From Amanita rubescens (lineage: Eukaryota; Basidiomycota; Agaricomycetes; Agaricales; Amanitaceae), in the NCBI GenBank assembly GCA_015039365.1, contig WION01000004.1:1054001-1118000 (forward strand): a DNA stretch of 64,000 nt, given 5' to 3'. Under the pieces are notes generated by a model that saw only the letters and a list, made by a program, of their open reading frames with translations, searched no databases and had not been told where the DNA came from. The first letter of the stretch is position 1. Each line of letters starts with the position of its first letter. A program made the position numbers and the translations under genes. Below, piece after piece: positions 23,541 through 37,737 of this stretch.

Positions 23541-24714
23541 CACCGGTGCACCGTTCCCAGATGCGTCACTCGCCGAACTTTATCCTTCCCTTCCTCCACA
23601 CCTCTCTCTCTCGCTTTCGTCCCATGCAAAAAGGATTACGGGTAAGTAATGGTGCAATATAGCGACCCCACGCTTGAGAAAACGGCCTCATGATAGGTTT
23701 ACGACTGTTATACACGTGCAGCAAAAATCCTACTGCAGAAGTTATCGAAGGGCCTTCACGCTCAGACCATGAATACTACCCAAATACACTAACATGTCTT
23801 CCTGATACTGATGGCCAGCCTCAATACCTACCAGTGATTTACGATGCGCCATATATAAGTGTCGTCGTCTATCAAGTCCAAACAGACACGCATTTACGGT
23901 CTGTCTACGACTACGATGCGCCATTCTAGGCAACCCGAAAAAAGCGTCTCACGATCCGCATGGAGGCCTTATTACAGGACTGCCGGTCCAACCTCGGATC
24001 GGTCACGGCTGGTTTAATGACAGATGATGTCGCACTGATTGCTGTGAGTGCCGTCAGGGCTTTGGCTCGTACTGCACCACCAGGCATTACTAAGCGACCA
24101 CGAAAGTACGGTCGACCTAATAAAGATACAACCGCCAACAGCAGAGAAAAGAGGTCCTAGAAAAGGGGTGACAACAACTCTAGAACGCACACTCTTGTCC
24201 TCACACGAGGACGAGGATGACATCGAAGGAGAACCAGAGGCTCCGCACTGCTCGGATGACGAATGTGAGAGCGAAGCGGAACTTGCTCAGGCATGCAACC
24301 GAGGCGAAGCTCTATCGATGCCTGATTCAGCTTGCGAGGCAGCCATACGCTCTTCCTGTTTCTGACTCAGAGGAGACGTTAGGATTTCGACCTTTGATAA
24401 CAGCGAGTATGCACCTTTGCAGACATTGTTGCGTGCATCTTGTTGACGTCGTGAAACTTGAATATAATTAAGCTTGTCTGACTTGTCTAATGATTGGATG
24501 GCATACGCCGCTCTTTGGAAGAAGCCTCATTCGATCGGTGGGCACCACGAGATCCGCGGCACAGCTGACAATGATTCTGATTCCGATACAATACAAAAGC
24601 TAGTATGGATTTGACCGTGACTATTTCCATCACTGCCCGAAGAACTTAAGCAATCAGTGATTGCCAGTGACTCGCCCACCTTCTGAACTTGGGTTAGAAT
24701 TACTTTACCACACA
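23541..24714. other. 1.2 kb region without a supported gene
   Basis: Several plus-strand ORFs lie here (23690-23929, 23960-24160, 24048-24365, 24217-24471). One (23960-24160) contains a basic run KRPRKYGRPNK resembling an AT-hook, and the next frame has an acidic stretch. They do not join with convincing splice sites, and no homologue is recognised. The two phrases tacgatgcgcca (23842) and ctacgatgcgcc (23912) form a short imperfect repeat. Confidence 0.35.
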
Positions 24715-25293
24715 CTAACTACTTATAGACATATTCCCGAGCTTAGTACGAAGGAAACGAAAATCATCCATTGTGCTTCGTACTGATGTCATATCGGGAA
24801 CGACGAAGCCAAGCCGTTCCATACTGTGTGGACATCAATGCATAAAAAAAGGTGCTGGTAGTACTAAATACGTACCTGAGCCGTCGAGATTCGTTCAACA
24901 CGTGGTTGCGATCGGAATCAGATAGCTTCATGAAATCTTCGCCAATTACGACCCGAATTGCAGCTGTACATGCAAATATAATCAGATAGCAACTTAGGAA
25001 ATATTAGAAATGCGTTACAGCAATGAGTTAAGAACATACTTTTCCGGGGTTCTGGATTCAATTCTGCAGACATTGTCTACAGCAGCGAAGAACTTCGCCC
25101 TTTCGGCCTCATTCCCGCGGGGCGGCCGATATAACTCGGAACGCTGTTGCCATGTTTGGACTGCTTCTTTGTAAAGCAATGATCCCTTAGGCTGGGGTAT
25201 GGTTCGGATGCATTGAGAACAAGATTCGATGAGAAAATAATATGTCGTCATCGCCTCCGTAAGGCGAAGAACTTCAGTATTGGTAGTTGACAT
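24715..25293 (-). CDS. Unidentified small helical protein, probable one-base frame break
   Basis: Three exons are visible: 25293-25040, 24963-24876 and 24823-24715. Exons 2 and 3 join in frame (VVIGEDFMKLSDSDRNHVLN, then ERLGFVVPDMTS). The long frame of exon 1 (MSTTNTEVLRLTEAM...) would need one base removed near 25072 to match them, after which the total is 450 bases, an exact multiple of three. Alternatively the gene starts at the ATG at 25073 (MSAELNPEPRK) and encodes only 76 residues with no break. I do not recognise the family. The protein looks soluble and mostly helical, without signal or membrane segments. Confidence 0.45.
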
Positions 25294-25463
25294 GGACGTC
25301 GTGGCGAAGGTTTGAGACTCTGAGACAGTCCGAAACCTTTATCATGCTCATCACGTCGGAGTTTCACCCGTTTGTCGTAAATTACATAGACAAGGTAAAC
25401 ACCTGTTTATTTGGCAAAGGGCAGGTACCTACAAGTGTAAGTTATACTTTAGCACATCATCAT

Positions 25464-27670
25464 CTACACTGACCCCAACGGCTGGAGCTCCAGGTCCGCT
25501 GCGTCCGTCGGCACGCTCAAAATACGCATCGTGTTCGTGTGTCCAAGTCCTCCTTTCCACCCCTGTACCGCGATGATCGTCGACCCAGGCAGGATGATGT
25601 TCAGCGCCAGCGCGCTGTCCAGTCCAAACCGGATCCGATTGTCCACATCCCTCTGCCATAGCGGGTCCGGAACTCGCGGCTCAGGGTACCAGAATGGGTA
25701 ACACCCTCGATGCAAGTGAATCTGTCGCGCAGTTTGCTCGTTGCGTGTTACTAGCCACGACTTGCTCAGACCGACCCAACACCACTAAAAAAGGCTTACC
25801 GGTAATGATGGGAACCCGAGGGCGATATTTGGAAATCAATCGAGCCGTGTTACCACTTGTGGAAAGAACGAGGATGGCATCCGCATTCTGCTCCGAGGCA
25901 GCAGCCACGGCCGCAATGGCAACAGTTTCAACAGTCGCCGTCGGACGAGGCTGAATGGCCTTCAACTCATCATATAGGGGAGGATAGCAAATAGCCGACT
26001 CGGCAAGAAGACATGTCTCGGCCATCATCAGCACTAGCCTCTTGTTAGTATCTCAGACATCACCGTAGTGCCTAACTCACCAGACTGGATAGGGTATGCT
26101 CCCTTTGCAGTTTCGCCGGATAGCATGACGCAGTCTGCACCATCCAATACAGCATTAGCAACATCGCTGACTTCAGCACGTGTGGGCCTTGGGTTGTACT
26201 ACGATACGTTCAGCCAGCTATGGAGGTCAGAAAGGGACTTTTCTTCACCGTCATAGACTATTAATAACACCCTCAGTTTGGTTCAAACCTCAAAGATAAG
26301 CACGGACCTCGAGCATTTGTGTAGCAACAATTACAGGTTTTCCGGAAATGTTGCACTTGGCAATCATCATCTTCTGTGCTAAAAACACCTGGCTAGCAGG
26401 GATTTCGATTCCTAGGTCACCGCGGGCTACCATCACCCCATCTGCTTCTTTCAAGATTTCATCAAAGTTGATGACACCTTGTTCATTTTCAATCTTGACG
26501 ATGATTTTGATGTTGGCACCTTCAGGGCCCAAGACGGTCTTAATGTCTTTGACATCTTGTCCACGACGGATAAATGAAGCAAATATCATATCCACGCCAT
26601 TCCGAACACCAAACCGCAAATCATTCTTGTCCTTTTCAGATAGAGCTGGCAAGTCAACGTCTGTCTTGGGCAAGTTGACACCCTTGCGAGACGAGATGGT
26701 GCCATTATTGAGCGCACGAACGCGCACATTGGGCCCGTCAATGGACAGTACAAGCAATGACAAGATACCTGCCGAAAGCTCGGTAACTTGTGGTGAGCAT
26801 TTAAGAACAACGCACCATCGTCAACGTAAATAAGTTTTCCAGGAGCTGTTACTTTGGGGAGATTTTGCTACGAGACAATGATTAATCGGCTGTTCTTGCT
26901 CTAGCATGCGTTACATACGTAATCGACCCACATAACCTCATTGTCACAAATCTCGTTGTACTTTGGGTCGGTTGAAAGGGTGAACTCATGGCCAGCGGCA
27001 ACGGGATACTGAACACATCTTAAGAGAAAATTGGATTAATGAGACGGATAACGTACGTCCTTGCTGTCTCTTGTAAGGCCAGTACGGATTTCGGGCCCTT
27101 TCTGAAGCAACACATCGAAAAAAAACTCATCAAGAATATGCGCACGACTAACCGTATCCAATGCGATTGCAACGGGACGACCTCCCTCAGCTATACGTCA
27201 AGGATAAGCATTTGACAGGCGATCGCTTGGATAAAACATACATGCTGCCATTTTTCTGGTATTATCAATCACGCTTTGATGATATTCATATGAGCCATGG
27301 GAAAAGTTCATGCGAACTGTCAGAATATCCTAAGCTATACTTCAACGGCTTCGGGTATATGCGCACCGATGTTCACACCAGCACGGTAAAGTTCAGCCAA
27401 CTTCTCAACGGTGTTGACCTTGGGACCTTAGTAATAAAAAAAATTGGCTCATTTGCGCCACGATAACAGAGCCAAGGAGGACAAACCGATGGTGGCAATG
27501 ATAGAAGTCTAGAAGGCAGAGGGCGAGTCCGATCAGCATACATGTGAGGGACCAGCCAGCAAACTAACTTTGCGATGAAACTTGGTCTTCTCCGTAGGTA
27601 CCGGAGCATTTATGGGGGAAAGAGAAGCAGTCCATTCGAGTTGAGATTGTGGACCGTCGGACGGATACAT
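25464..27670 (-). CDS. PYK1: Pyruvate kinase
   Basis: Thirteen exons (27670-27569, 27508-27487, 27426-27367, 27316-27242, 27190-27153, 27101-27057, 27008-26919, 26867-26816, 26768-26308, 26257-26249, 26198-26081, 26033-25800, 25750-25464) give 530 residues. Landmarks: [42 protein letters not shown], the active-site [56 protein letters not shown] and the C-terminal effector-binding domain. The three residues SMT come from a 9-base exon. It catalyses the last step of glycolysis. Some of the small exons are 22, 38, 45 and 52 bases. The frame is intact. A TATAAAAA element lies about 40 bases before the start. Confidence 0.96.
26249..26257 (-). other. PYK1: 9-base microexon of pyruvate kinase
   Basis: TCTATGACG on the minus strand is preceded by AG and followed by GT, with 50-base introns on both sides (26258-26307 and 26199-26248). 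It supplies the Ser-Met-Thr that fungal and animal pyruvate kinases have between QMLE and YNPRPTRAE. Skipping it would delete three conserved residues without changing frame. Confidence 0.85.
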
Positions 27671-27705
27671 TCGGGCGAGCAAGGTTCAGCAATAAAAGAT
27701 GAGTG

Positions 27706-27713
27706 TTTTTATA
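27706..27713 (-). promoter_or_regulatory. TATA box of the pyruvate kinase gene
   Basis: TATAAAAA on the minus strand, 36 bases before the ATG at 27670. A true TATA element fits the strong expression expected for a glycolytic gene. The short distance to the ATG suggests a very short 5' leader. Confidence 0.6.
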
Positions 27714-27890
27714 GATGATAAGGCTGTATTCGAACACCAATCAAGTGCAATCAAACGTTATCGATTGACGCAAGGAACGTTGGTGAGCGTGCACAGAAGC
27801 GGAAAAATTTATATGCGTCTGCCATTGAAGGTTTAACTTTGCATTGCCACATTGATCTCATCATGACCTCATGCCGCTGAATAATTACAT

Positions 27891-30623
<2,733 letters not shown>

Positions 30624-31388
30624 AGTTCCTCCAAGATTTGGCTGGCCGGGGTGAGCACTGACGGTAGTAGCGCGCCGCGATGCTTCATTAACGTGGAAAA
30701 GCTCGATCACATGATTGTTCCAAAAAAGGAATACAAGGTGTGGCACCTATAACGCCACTCTGCTTGAACGTGAAGTTACAAAAATCAAAAAGATAGGCAG
30801 AGTTCCAGGTGGTCTACGTGCCCTTACCGACATTTTTAAGAACTTTCCCCGAAACTTTTCTATATAATTTGATATCGATTTTTAGCGTGAAACTTCTTCA
30901 AAGGTGCCTGTGGCTAGGTCCGCTCAGCTTCTTCCGCCTTCTGATAGGTATCCTTGTAAATCTATATTGTGAAGTAACCCCGCGATGTAAGCTTATCATG
31001 CTCTGCCGTCTTAGGCCCCTGGAACCTGCAGACTCTAACTCTGGCTCTCAGGGCGACGTGATACTTTCTGATTCCCCTTTCGTCGTGGCATACCACATGT
31101 TCGTGACATGTGTCCGATGTGGGCTCTTAAGCTCTGTGAGCGACTGGTCTTTGCTCTGCATTTATACGTAAGCTATTTTTCTTTCTACGATAGAATATCA
31201 ACTGCCGAAACGAAAGAACTACTGGTGACGCATACGCTCTCCACATCGGCCAGTCAAAACGGATGATTTCGTTATCAAAAAAAGAATGCTAATCACGGAT
31301 ATCATTTTAAGCCTTTCCGGGAGCGCCGCAAGAATTGTCCCTGTTGCTTCCTCCAGCGCCTTTGGGGGAAGATGCCTGGCGATAACTT
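30624..31388. other. MCM3 upstream region, no supported gene
   Basis: About 760 bases. A plus-strand ORF (30809-31171) is rich in hydrophobic residues but has no start context, family motif or continuation. The MCM3 promoter must lie at the left end; I see no exact ACGCGT box there. Confidence 0.4.
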
Positions 31389-31678
31389 CTAGTCCTCCAT
31401 AATGCTGCTCCCACCAGATGAACCCTGTAGATATGTGCGGCTTTCATCGTCCCGCCTCCAGTCGACTTTGGGATATCCCCTAGAATCTCTTTTCCAGTCG
31501 GGATTGAATCCTTTCAAGTCCCCTTTCTCGCGATGTATATGTTCAATGAATTCAGCGCCCGGGGGTCTCTGTTCATCCGAAATCTCAGTATAGTGCGGAC
31601 TGATTCATACCAATAAAACCATACAGGCAAGGCGGCAGTAGATATCGAGAAGAAGAAAAGGAGGATGAGGCTGCGCAT
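31389..31678 (-). CDS. Candidate small secreted protein
   Basis: An ATG at 31678 opens with a textbook signal peptide (MRSLILLFFFSISTAALP). If a 41-base intron starting gtatgg is removed (acceptor GAG, weak), the frame continues as a charged, Trp-containing stretch (AEFIEHIHREKGDLKG, then DWKRDSRGYP and DWRRDDESR) and ends at 31389. Without splicing the ORF ends after about 54 residues. Another frame just downstream (WWEQHYGGLEVIARHLPP) also looks protein-like, so the gene may continue or be decayed. No family was recognised. The assignment rests only on the signal peptide and codon-like composition. Confidence 0.35.
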
Positions 31679-32642
31679 AGTGGAAGAGCTCGGGATATGC
31701 TCTGATGCGAAGGCACACCAAACTTTTCAAGGGCATCCTTTTATCCCACTGACAAATATGACACGTACTTCAAACGATTCCATACCGATTAGTTCCTGCG
31801 TAGGTAAGGATGTCGATCCGCAATTCCCATATCTGCCTTGGAATAGACTTCATATACAAAACTTTATTGTGAGGGAGGCACGTAGCATATTAGCACTGTG
31901 GTCGGGCAATTGAAGGGCACATTCCGCTGGTCTATTTCCGAATACATCGTATGCAGATTCATTCTCGTTTCCCCACCAAGATTTCGAAGGAAATTTCCAC
32001 ACTTCAAATAGAATTAATGCAATATTTCCACCGTCTTCAGCAACCGTGGAACCTTCTGTTTGTTAATGCCGAGAACTTTATGAGCGTCGAGTGAATCCGT
32101 TCAAAATTTGTACCCACATATGAATTGCGGTCGGCCATCGGCTTACGGTTGTCTTACTAGTTTGTTGATCACCCGACGCTGGAAATGGAAGCAATATTAC
32201 TACTCCCCGGTGTGTATCATGATTCGCCGTGCCGCACTTCCACATATGTGTATGCAAATTGGCAAAGTTCCTGGGGCAACAGCCGGGAGGAAATGGATTC
32301 TCTTATCAATATATCTGGTTAGGCACAAACGGTATAAAAGCTTGGGTCTCTCTGGAACTAGGTCCTGAGACGAAATGGTCAGATACCTGTTCATATGCAG
32401 AAGCCTGAATTGGGATTGGAGTTACCCAAATGGTCCGCCTGGCTCTCAAACGAGTTAGTAGCACGAAGCTTCGGGTACTATCGGAAGCAGCGCCGTTTTA
32501 ATCTACCTGTGTCATGTGAGAAACTCTATGTTGGAGGATGCTTTCGGTGAACGGTTGATGCATATGCATACAATTTTCAAGGGCGTATGATTGCACGTAT
32601 TAAGAACAGCTTTAAATTTACAGCGGACGTCGTCGGCTAACA
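31679..32642. other. ~960 base stretch without a supported gene
   Basis: ORFs of 60-90 codons occur on both strands but show no motif or coherent splicing. No repeats, tRNA-like boxes or transposase remnants were seen. The right end is the 3' flank of PRP17. Confidence 0.4.
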
Positions 32643-34696
32643 TTAATCCTAGACCAGTTCGTCGGTCATAGCGAATTTCATCAGAAAGTGAGTGACTTAC
32701 CCATAGTTTGATCAATCCATCCCAAGATGCCGTAATGACTTTCGACTGGAAGAGACAATGAGATGATGCTATTGAGCATTGTCAAGATGACCTACGGTCT
32801 CATGAGGTAACCACTCATGTGCAATGACAACTTTGGAATGCGCCTTCATGCGCGACTTGATCCGACCGGTCTTCCAGTCCCAAAAGACAATGTTGCCTTC
32901 GGCATCGCCGCTACTTATCCATTTACCATCAGGGGAGAAACCAACTTGGCACGCATATCCAGCCACGGAATGACCTGCAAACCGCTTCTTCCTATTTTGG
33001 CGGAAGTTATCTGTGCTGTATATGAGAATTTGATTATCCAACGATTGTGCTGCAAAGTATTTTTCTATAGTGGTTATCATTAGCTGGATTTTCATTTAGA
33101 GCATCCGATGACATACTGGACGGATGTAGTGTAACTGATGGCATAGAGTGCATGTGTGGCTCGGCGATGTACTTGATTACCACGGGAATATCGAAGTCCC
33201 AAGCTCTTATAGTCTTATCATCCGATGTCGTCACAAACCGTCGATTCTCGTCGACGAAGGTGATGGTGTTGACGGGACCAAGATGTTGATCGTATTCTTG
33301 AGTAATTTCGCCCGAATTTATGTCATACTGAAGGAATCTGGTCAGATGATCGTTCAACGTGTTGGGAAATTCCTTACTTGTATGATCTTCTTGTCTGACA
33401 TTCCAGCTAAGAATATGTGTTGTTTATCCTCGTCAGGGTGAAATCGTACTACGTAAGGAATTTTTCCGTTTCCGAAACGCTGGATACACTGTCCTGTCTC
33501 GGTATCCCACAGTTTCATCGTCCGGTCATAGCTACATGACAGGAAGCGACGGCCATCATTAGAAAAGGTCAAATCCTTGACAGCCTTGACATGACCATAA
33601 AATGTACGCAAACAATTTCCGTGCGTATAAATGTCCCACAGCTGTTATTAGTTAGTACTTCAACTGGGAGGAACTGAAAACGTTTACTCACCTTGATTTT
33701 TGTATCCATAGAGCCACTGAGAAAGAGATGCCCCGTTTCCGGAAATGGTCGGATGACCGAGACACCCTGAGTGTGACCTGTCCAGGTATGAATGCAAACT
33801 TTCGGAATGAAGCATTCCTGTGACCCGACTTCTTGTGAGAGGTGGGGCGCTTCCGCCATAGGAGGAGACATGTACGTTCGTCCTTGGTAGTCTGTCATAG
33901 ATTTCCCATGGAAAACCGACGACTCCTGCCCTGGTGCACCCTTCTTTGGTTTGGCTTTCTTAATAACAACGTCTGGCGGTGCCTCTTCCTCCTCCTCCTC
34001 TTCTTCATTATCATCCGCCACACCTTCTGTAAGAATCTCATTCTTAGGCTCCTCACCCTGCCAAGATGCCCATGGACCGACATACGATCCGTCGCCTTCT
34101 ACGATCTCCAAATCGCCTCTTGCCTTCCGCTTCCGCTTCAATTCCTTTCTCTGCGTCTTTGTGGCCCCCATTGAATCAATGGTCGCATAACCATTGGCTT
34201 CTGCATTTTCTACCGAGCCAAGGATGGCCGGCGCATTGGGGTCAACTGATGGATTGACGGAATAACCGAGGATAGAATGTGTAAGGTATTGCGAGCGAAA
34301 TGCGTGGTCTGACATCGCCTGTTCCTCTACATGTCCCGCAAGAGCATTCTGATTCAAGAAACGATTTCTCTCCCCGAAAGGGTTTTCAGGACCTTGGAAT
34401 GGCATTAACATGTCTTTGTATGGTATATTAACGTTCATTTGAGTGTCTGTGGGTCGCGTTACAAGCGACGTTTGCTTTAGAGGATCCTGTAAGAGCAAGT
34501 AAACATCGAGTAATTGCCGTTAGAATATCTCCATTACTTCAGATAGGACGTCGGGTGCAGCATTTGTTGATGTAGATTGAAACTCGGCCACCTTGGGTTT
34601 TTTGGATGTAGGCATAGAAAACAGTCCAAATGCATCTTTTGAAAGCTTCTCGAGGTCTTCATCCTCGCTAGAGGCATAGCCGAGTGCCAGAGACAT
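32643..34696 (-). CDS. PRP17: Pre-mRNA-processing factor 17 (Prp17/Cdc40), WD40 splicing factor
   Basis: Seven exons (34696-34538, 34486-33692, 33641-33378, 33327-33117, 33064-32796, 32745-32701, 32648-32643) give 582 residues. The N-terminal half is disordered, with [14 protein letters not shown] at the start, [13 protein letters not shown], and a run of glutamates before KKAKPKKG. The C-terminal half is a seven-blade WD40 domain ([84 protein letters not shown]). The final Asp and stop come from a 6-base terminal exon, needed for the conserved LWD ending. The protein acts in the second catalytic step of splicing. Frame intact. Confidence 0.94.
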
Positions 34697-34797
34697 GGCC
34701 AAGGTAAATGAGGATGTCACACGTGTCACAGTTGTCCGAGGACCAAGGAAGTGCTGCATCGCTTATAGCCTGAGCGCCCTCATGATCTCGTACCTCC
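34697..34797. promoter_or_regulatory. Divergent promoter of PRP17 and the Myb/zinc-finger gene
   Basis: The ATGs are separated by only 101 bases, so initiation sites must be close or overlapping. The stretch gtcacacgtgtcacag contains an imperfect palindrome near 34720. Confidence 0.55.
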
Positions 34798-37162
34798 ATG
34801 CTGGCCACACCTGAAAGAAACATCAGTAGACCTTGGTCAGAGGATGAAGGTGAAGTTCTTCCTGTTCTTCTTGCCATCAGCCCCTCATACTTTTTCACAG
34901 ATAAACTGCTTACAGAGGCAGTCAAAACACATGGAGAACGCGACAACTGGAAAAATGTGGCTCTCTCAGTGCCGGGCCGATCGAATAAGGCCTGCAGGAA
35001 GGTAACATCACCTCCTCAAACTTAACATGGAGCTCTAACGTGTGCTTTAGCGCTGGTTGCACTCCCTTTCTCCAACTGTTAAGAAGACTGCCTGGACGCC
35101 CGATGAAGACCGTCTATTGTTGAACCTATACGATACGATGGGTCCAAAATGGTCTGCCATTGCGCGCCAAATACCAGGGCGAACAGATGATGCATGTTCG
35201 AAACGATACCGTGAGGCGCTCGACCCGAGCTTGAAAAAGGACGAGTGGACTCCTGAGGAAGATACCAAGCTCATGGAAGTTTACAGCCGCATCGGCGGAA
35301 AGTGGTGTCAAGTTGGACAAGAGCTCCAACGCAGCGGTCTAGCATGCCGGAACAGGCCAGTTGAAATTTATTTTGGCTTCCTGTAGCCTTGAACCTAATG
35401 TTTGTACATTTAGATGGCGTCTCCTAGAGCGCAAAAAATCACATAGGATGCTGCAGGGTGATTTTACGCACCCAGTTACCCAATCTCACATGTCTATATA
35501 CGAACCATCGCCGCGTCAAGACAACCAAAGCCTTCTCTTACTGTCGGAGTCACCAGAAGAGTCTGTGCTACCGCAGACAACCTGGTCTCCTTTCTACACG
35601 CCAGAGCACTTCACAACTCCGCTCGAGGACTCATATCCACTGCCCATTGACTTCTGCTTGCCTGTTCTCCCGACAGATGTGCAAAATGCTCCATTCCAGT
35701 TCTCTTCGTCTTCGCTCAGTGCTGCTTTGTCAGATCCCCTGCAGCACAATGTTTTCTCCTCCCCTCTTCCAAATCTCATTGAAGATCGTTGTGACCCAGA
35801 TTTCCCTTCAGCTTCTGTCTCCCCTGCCAGTCCAAACAACGATCTCATATCTAATATCGAGGATCAACCGATGGCCATGTGCGATGCATCTACTTTCCAT
35901 GATTCCCTGGAATTGGGTCGCATTCTATCTCAGGTCAACTTCAACTCCCCCTCATTGCATAATGATCAAGCGTTGGACGTCAACGGTGCCACCGTGTCGC
36001 CGCTTTTCAGTCCCCAAGATATGTCGCAACCGACCGCGTTACCCCCACAAGGAAGTCCTTGGACCCCTTCTTCTCCGTTTGAAGCATTTGGTTTTTCACC
36101 TGTTGAACAACCTCACCAACTGCATCATTTCAGCAGCTTTTCGTATGAAGATGGTGCATTGGACGAGCTCTCGTCTACGGCCTCCACACCGATTCATTTC
36201 ATCTCACCTCTTTCTCCAACATCTAGTCCGGGCGCTATATCCCCAATTGATTTACCCTCGAATGACCTTCAGACGGCTGGTTCTCTGCTATTCTCTCCTA
36301 CGCAGAGGCCCAGAGAGCCTGCCTTGGATACCCACAGACGTCGTAGGATGACGACCCGGAGATCACTGAAGCCTCCGGGTACGGGTCGACTTTCCGCGAA
36401 TCTGGCTATTACTTCAGAGTAAGTCTCGACTCTACAAACGAGGCATGCAAATTACTCATGCAGAAACAGCCCCTCGATCAAACCATATGCCTGTGGTCGT
36501 GAGAAGTGTTGGCCAGCTGATGCTGCCATGAGCATTTCGTGCTTTGCAACGTCAAGAGAATTATTTGACCATTGTAGAAGCGAACATGAATCAGACCCAC
36601 CTGGTGATAAATCCTTTCGATGTGCACTTGCTGGATGCGACAAATCGTGGAAGGTGGGTTCTACCCTCTCTCCTGGCGCATTGTCCGTTAACTTTGACAA
36701 AGACACTTAACGGTCTTCAATATCACTTACAAATGTATGATGATTCTTGTTTCCTTCTTCACAGGCCTGACTATTCTTTCAGTTCGACTGCTCATTTTCG
36801 CCACGCTCTTTCAACCAAGTTCTCATCTCAGCAGCTTCGTAGTGAAAGTGTGCAAGGACCATTCAGTACAGGGTATAGCTCTGATACAGAAGCGCGTGAG
36901 GATGCAAAAAGGATTTATGTTTGCCGTCATCCAAATTGTTTCAAGGCCTACAAGCAACCGAGTGGCCTCAGGTATCATCTGAAGCATGTAAGATTTTTGT
37001 TAAAGCCGACTTCCCTCCCTATATCTAATCTGGTTCTAGGGACATCCTGCCAATATGCCTGCGCAGTTACCTATAGTCCCTCCTGCTCTTGCCCGGCAAT
37101 TACCTGCGAAGGTAAAAAAGATGCGTCGAAGGACCTCCGCTGAGTTTGATGTCAAACAATAG
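34798..37162 (+). CDS. Transcription factor with Myb repeats and Sfp1-like C2H2 zinc fingers
   Basis: Eight exons (34798-34849, 34901-35001, 35051-35355, 35414-36418, 36464-36653, 36703-36734, 36765-36987, 37040-37162) give 676 residues, all in frame. Residues ~12-155 form three Myb/SANT repeats (RPWSEDEDKLL..AVKTHGE, AWTPDEDRLLLNLYDTMG, EWTPEEDTKLMEVYSRIGGKW). A 330-residue Ser/Pro-rich linker follows. The C-terminus has three C2H2-type fingers spaced like Sfp1: C.REKC..HCRSEH, CALAGCDKSWK.LNGLQYHL and YVCRHPNCFKAYKQPSGLRYHLKHGH. Intron 3 starts with GC (35356). Such a Myb plus split-finger protein is presumably a nuclear regulator; targets cannot be told. The 32-base exon 6 carries the middle of finger two. 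Confidence 0.85.
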
Positions 37163-37737
37163 CAGTGTCTCCGTTTGCCTTACTAACATTTTCGTTGTCC
37201 TGTCCCGTCACGGTTTTGATTCTTCGTCGTACCTTGTTTTGCGTCATTCATTGAAAGGTCTTTCTTCAACCGAAAGGCCTTGCCAGGTTTCATCTTCCTA
37301 GTTATCTACCTAGTTCTTCGCAACGTTGGACACTGTACCGATCTTATGGTGCAGGATGCGAGTGGATTTATTGTGTTTCTAATTCCATCTCATTCATCTC
37401 CTGATTCACTGCGGACAACATTCATGTACCGGGAATTTGTCATGCTTGTATACCAATTTTACATCGAAAGGTTCCTGTAGTAGTGGTAATGTGCTTCGTG
37501 CCAATGTATTTGTTGTACCTCCCCGACACCAAAGAGTACGCGTAAGCTTTAAGGCGATAATCCATTTCACACATAAGCAGACCGTTCCCCTGACGTAGGT
37601 TCTTGCGTAAAGATAGTATGGTCGTGATGCAAAATTCATAAGACAGGAATCACCGCCCTTCCCCTCCTCCATTCGGGCCCGTAAATTGACCTGCTCTAAA
37701 CAAGATAATGAGACGGAAATTATGTGGCTTGAATCAA
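37163..37737. other. Convergent 3' region between Myb/zinc-finger gene and SGT2
   Basis: 575 bases hold the two facing 3' UTRs. A 66-codon plus-strand ORF (37280-37480) has hydrophobic content only and no motif. Confidence 0.4.

Noticed and set aside
23960..24160. AT-hook-like ORF (KRPRKYGRPNK) as a DNA-binding gene
   Set aside because: A single weak motif, no convincing exon neighbours and no start context; left as part of an unannotated stretch.
30624..30746. N-terminal extension of MCM3 from an ATG at 30746
   Set aside because: The extra 41 residues are hydrophobic at first and unlike Mcm3 starts; the ATG at 30623 directly precedes the conserved region.
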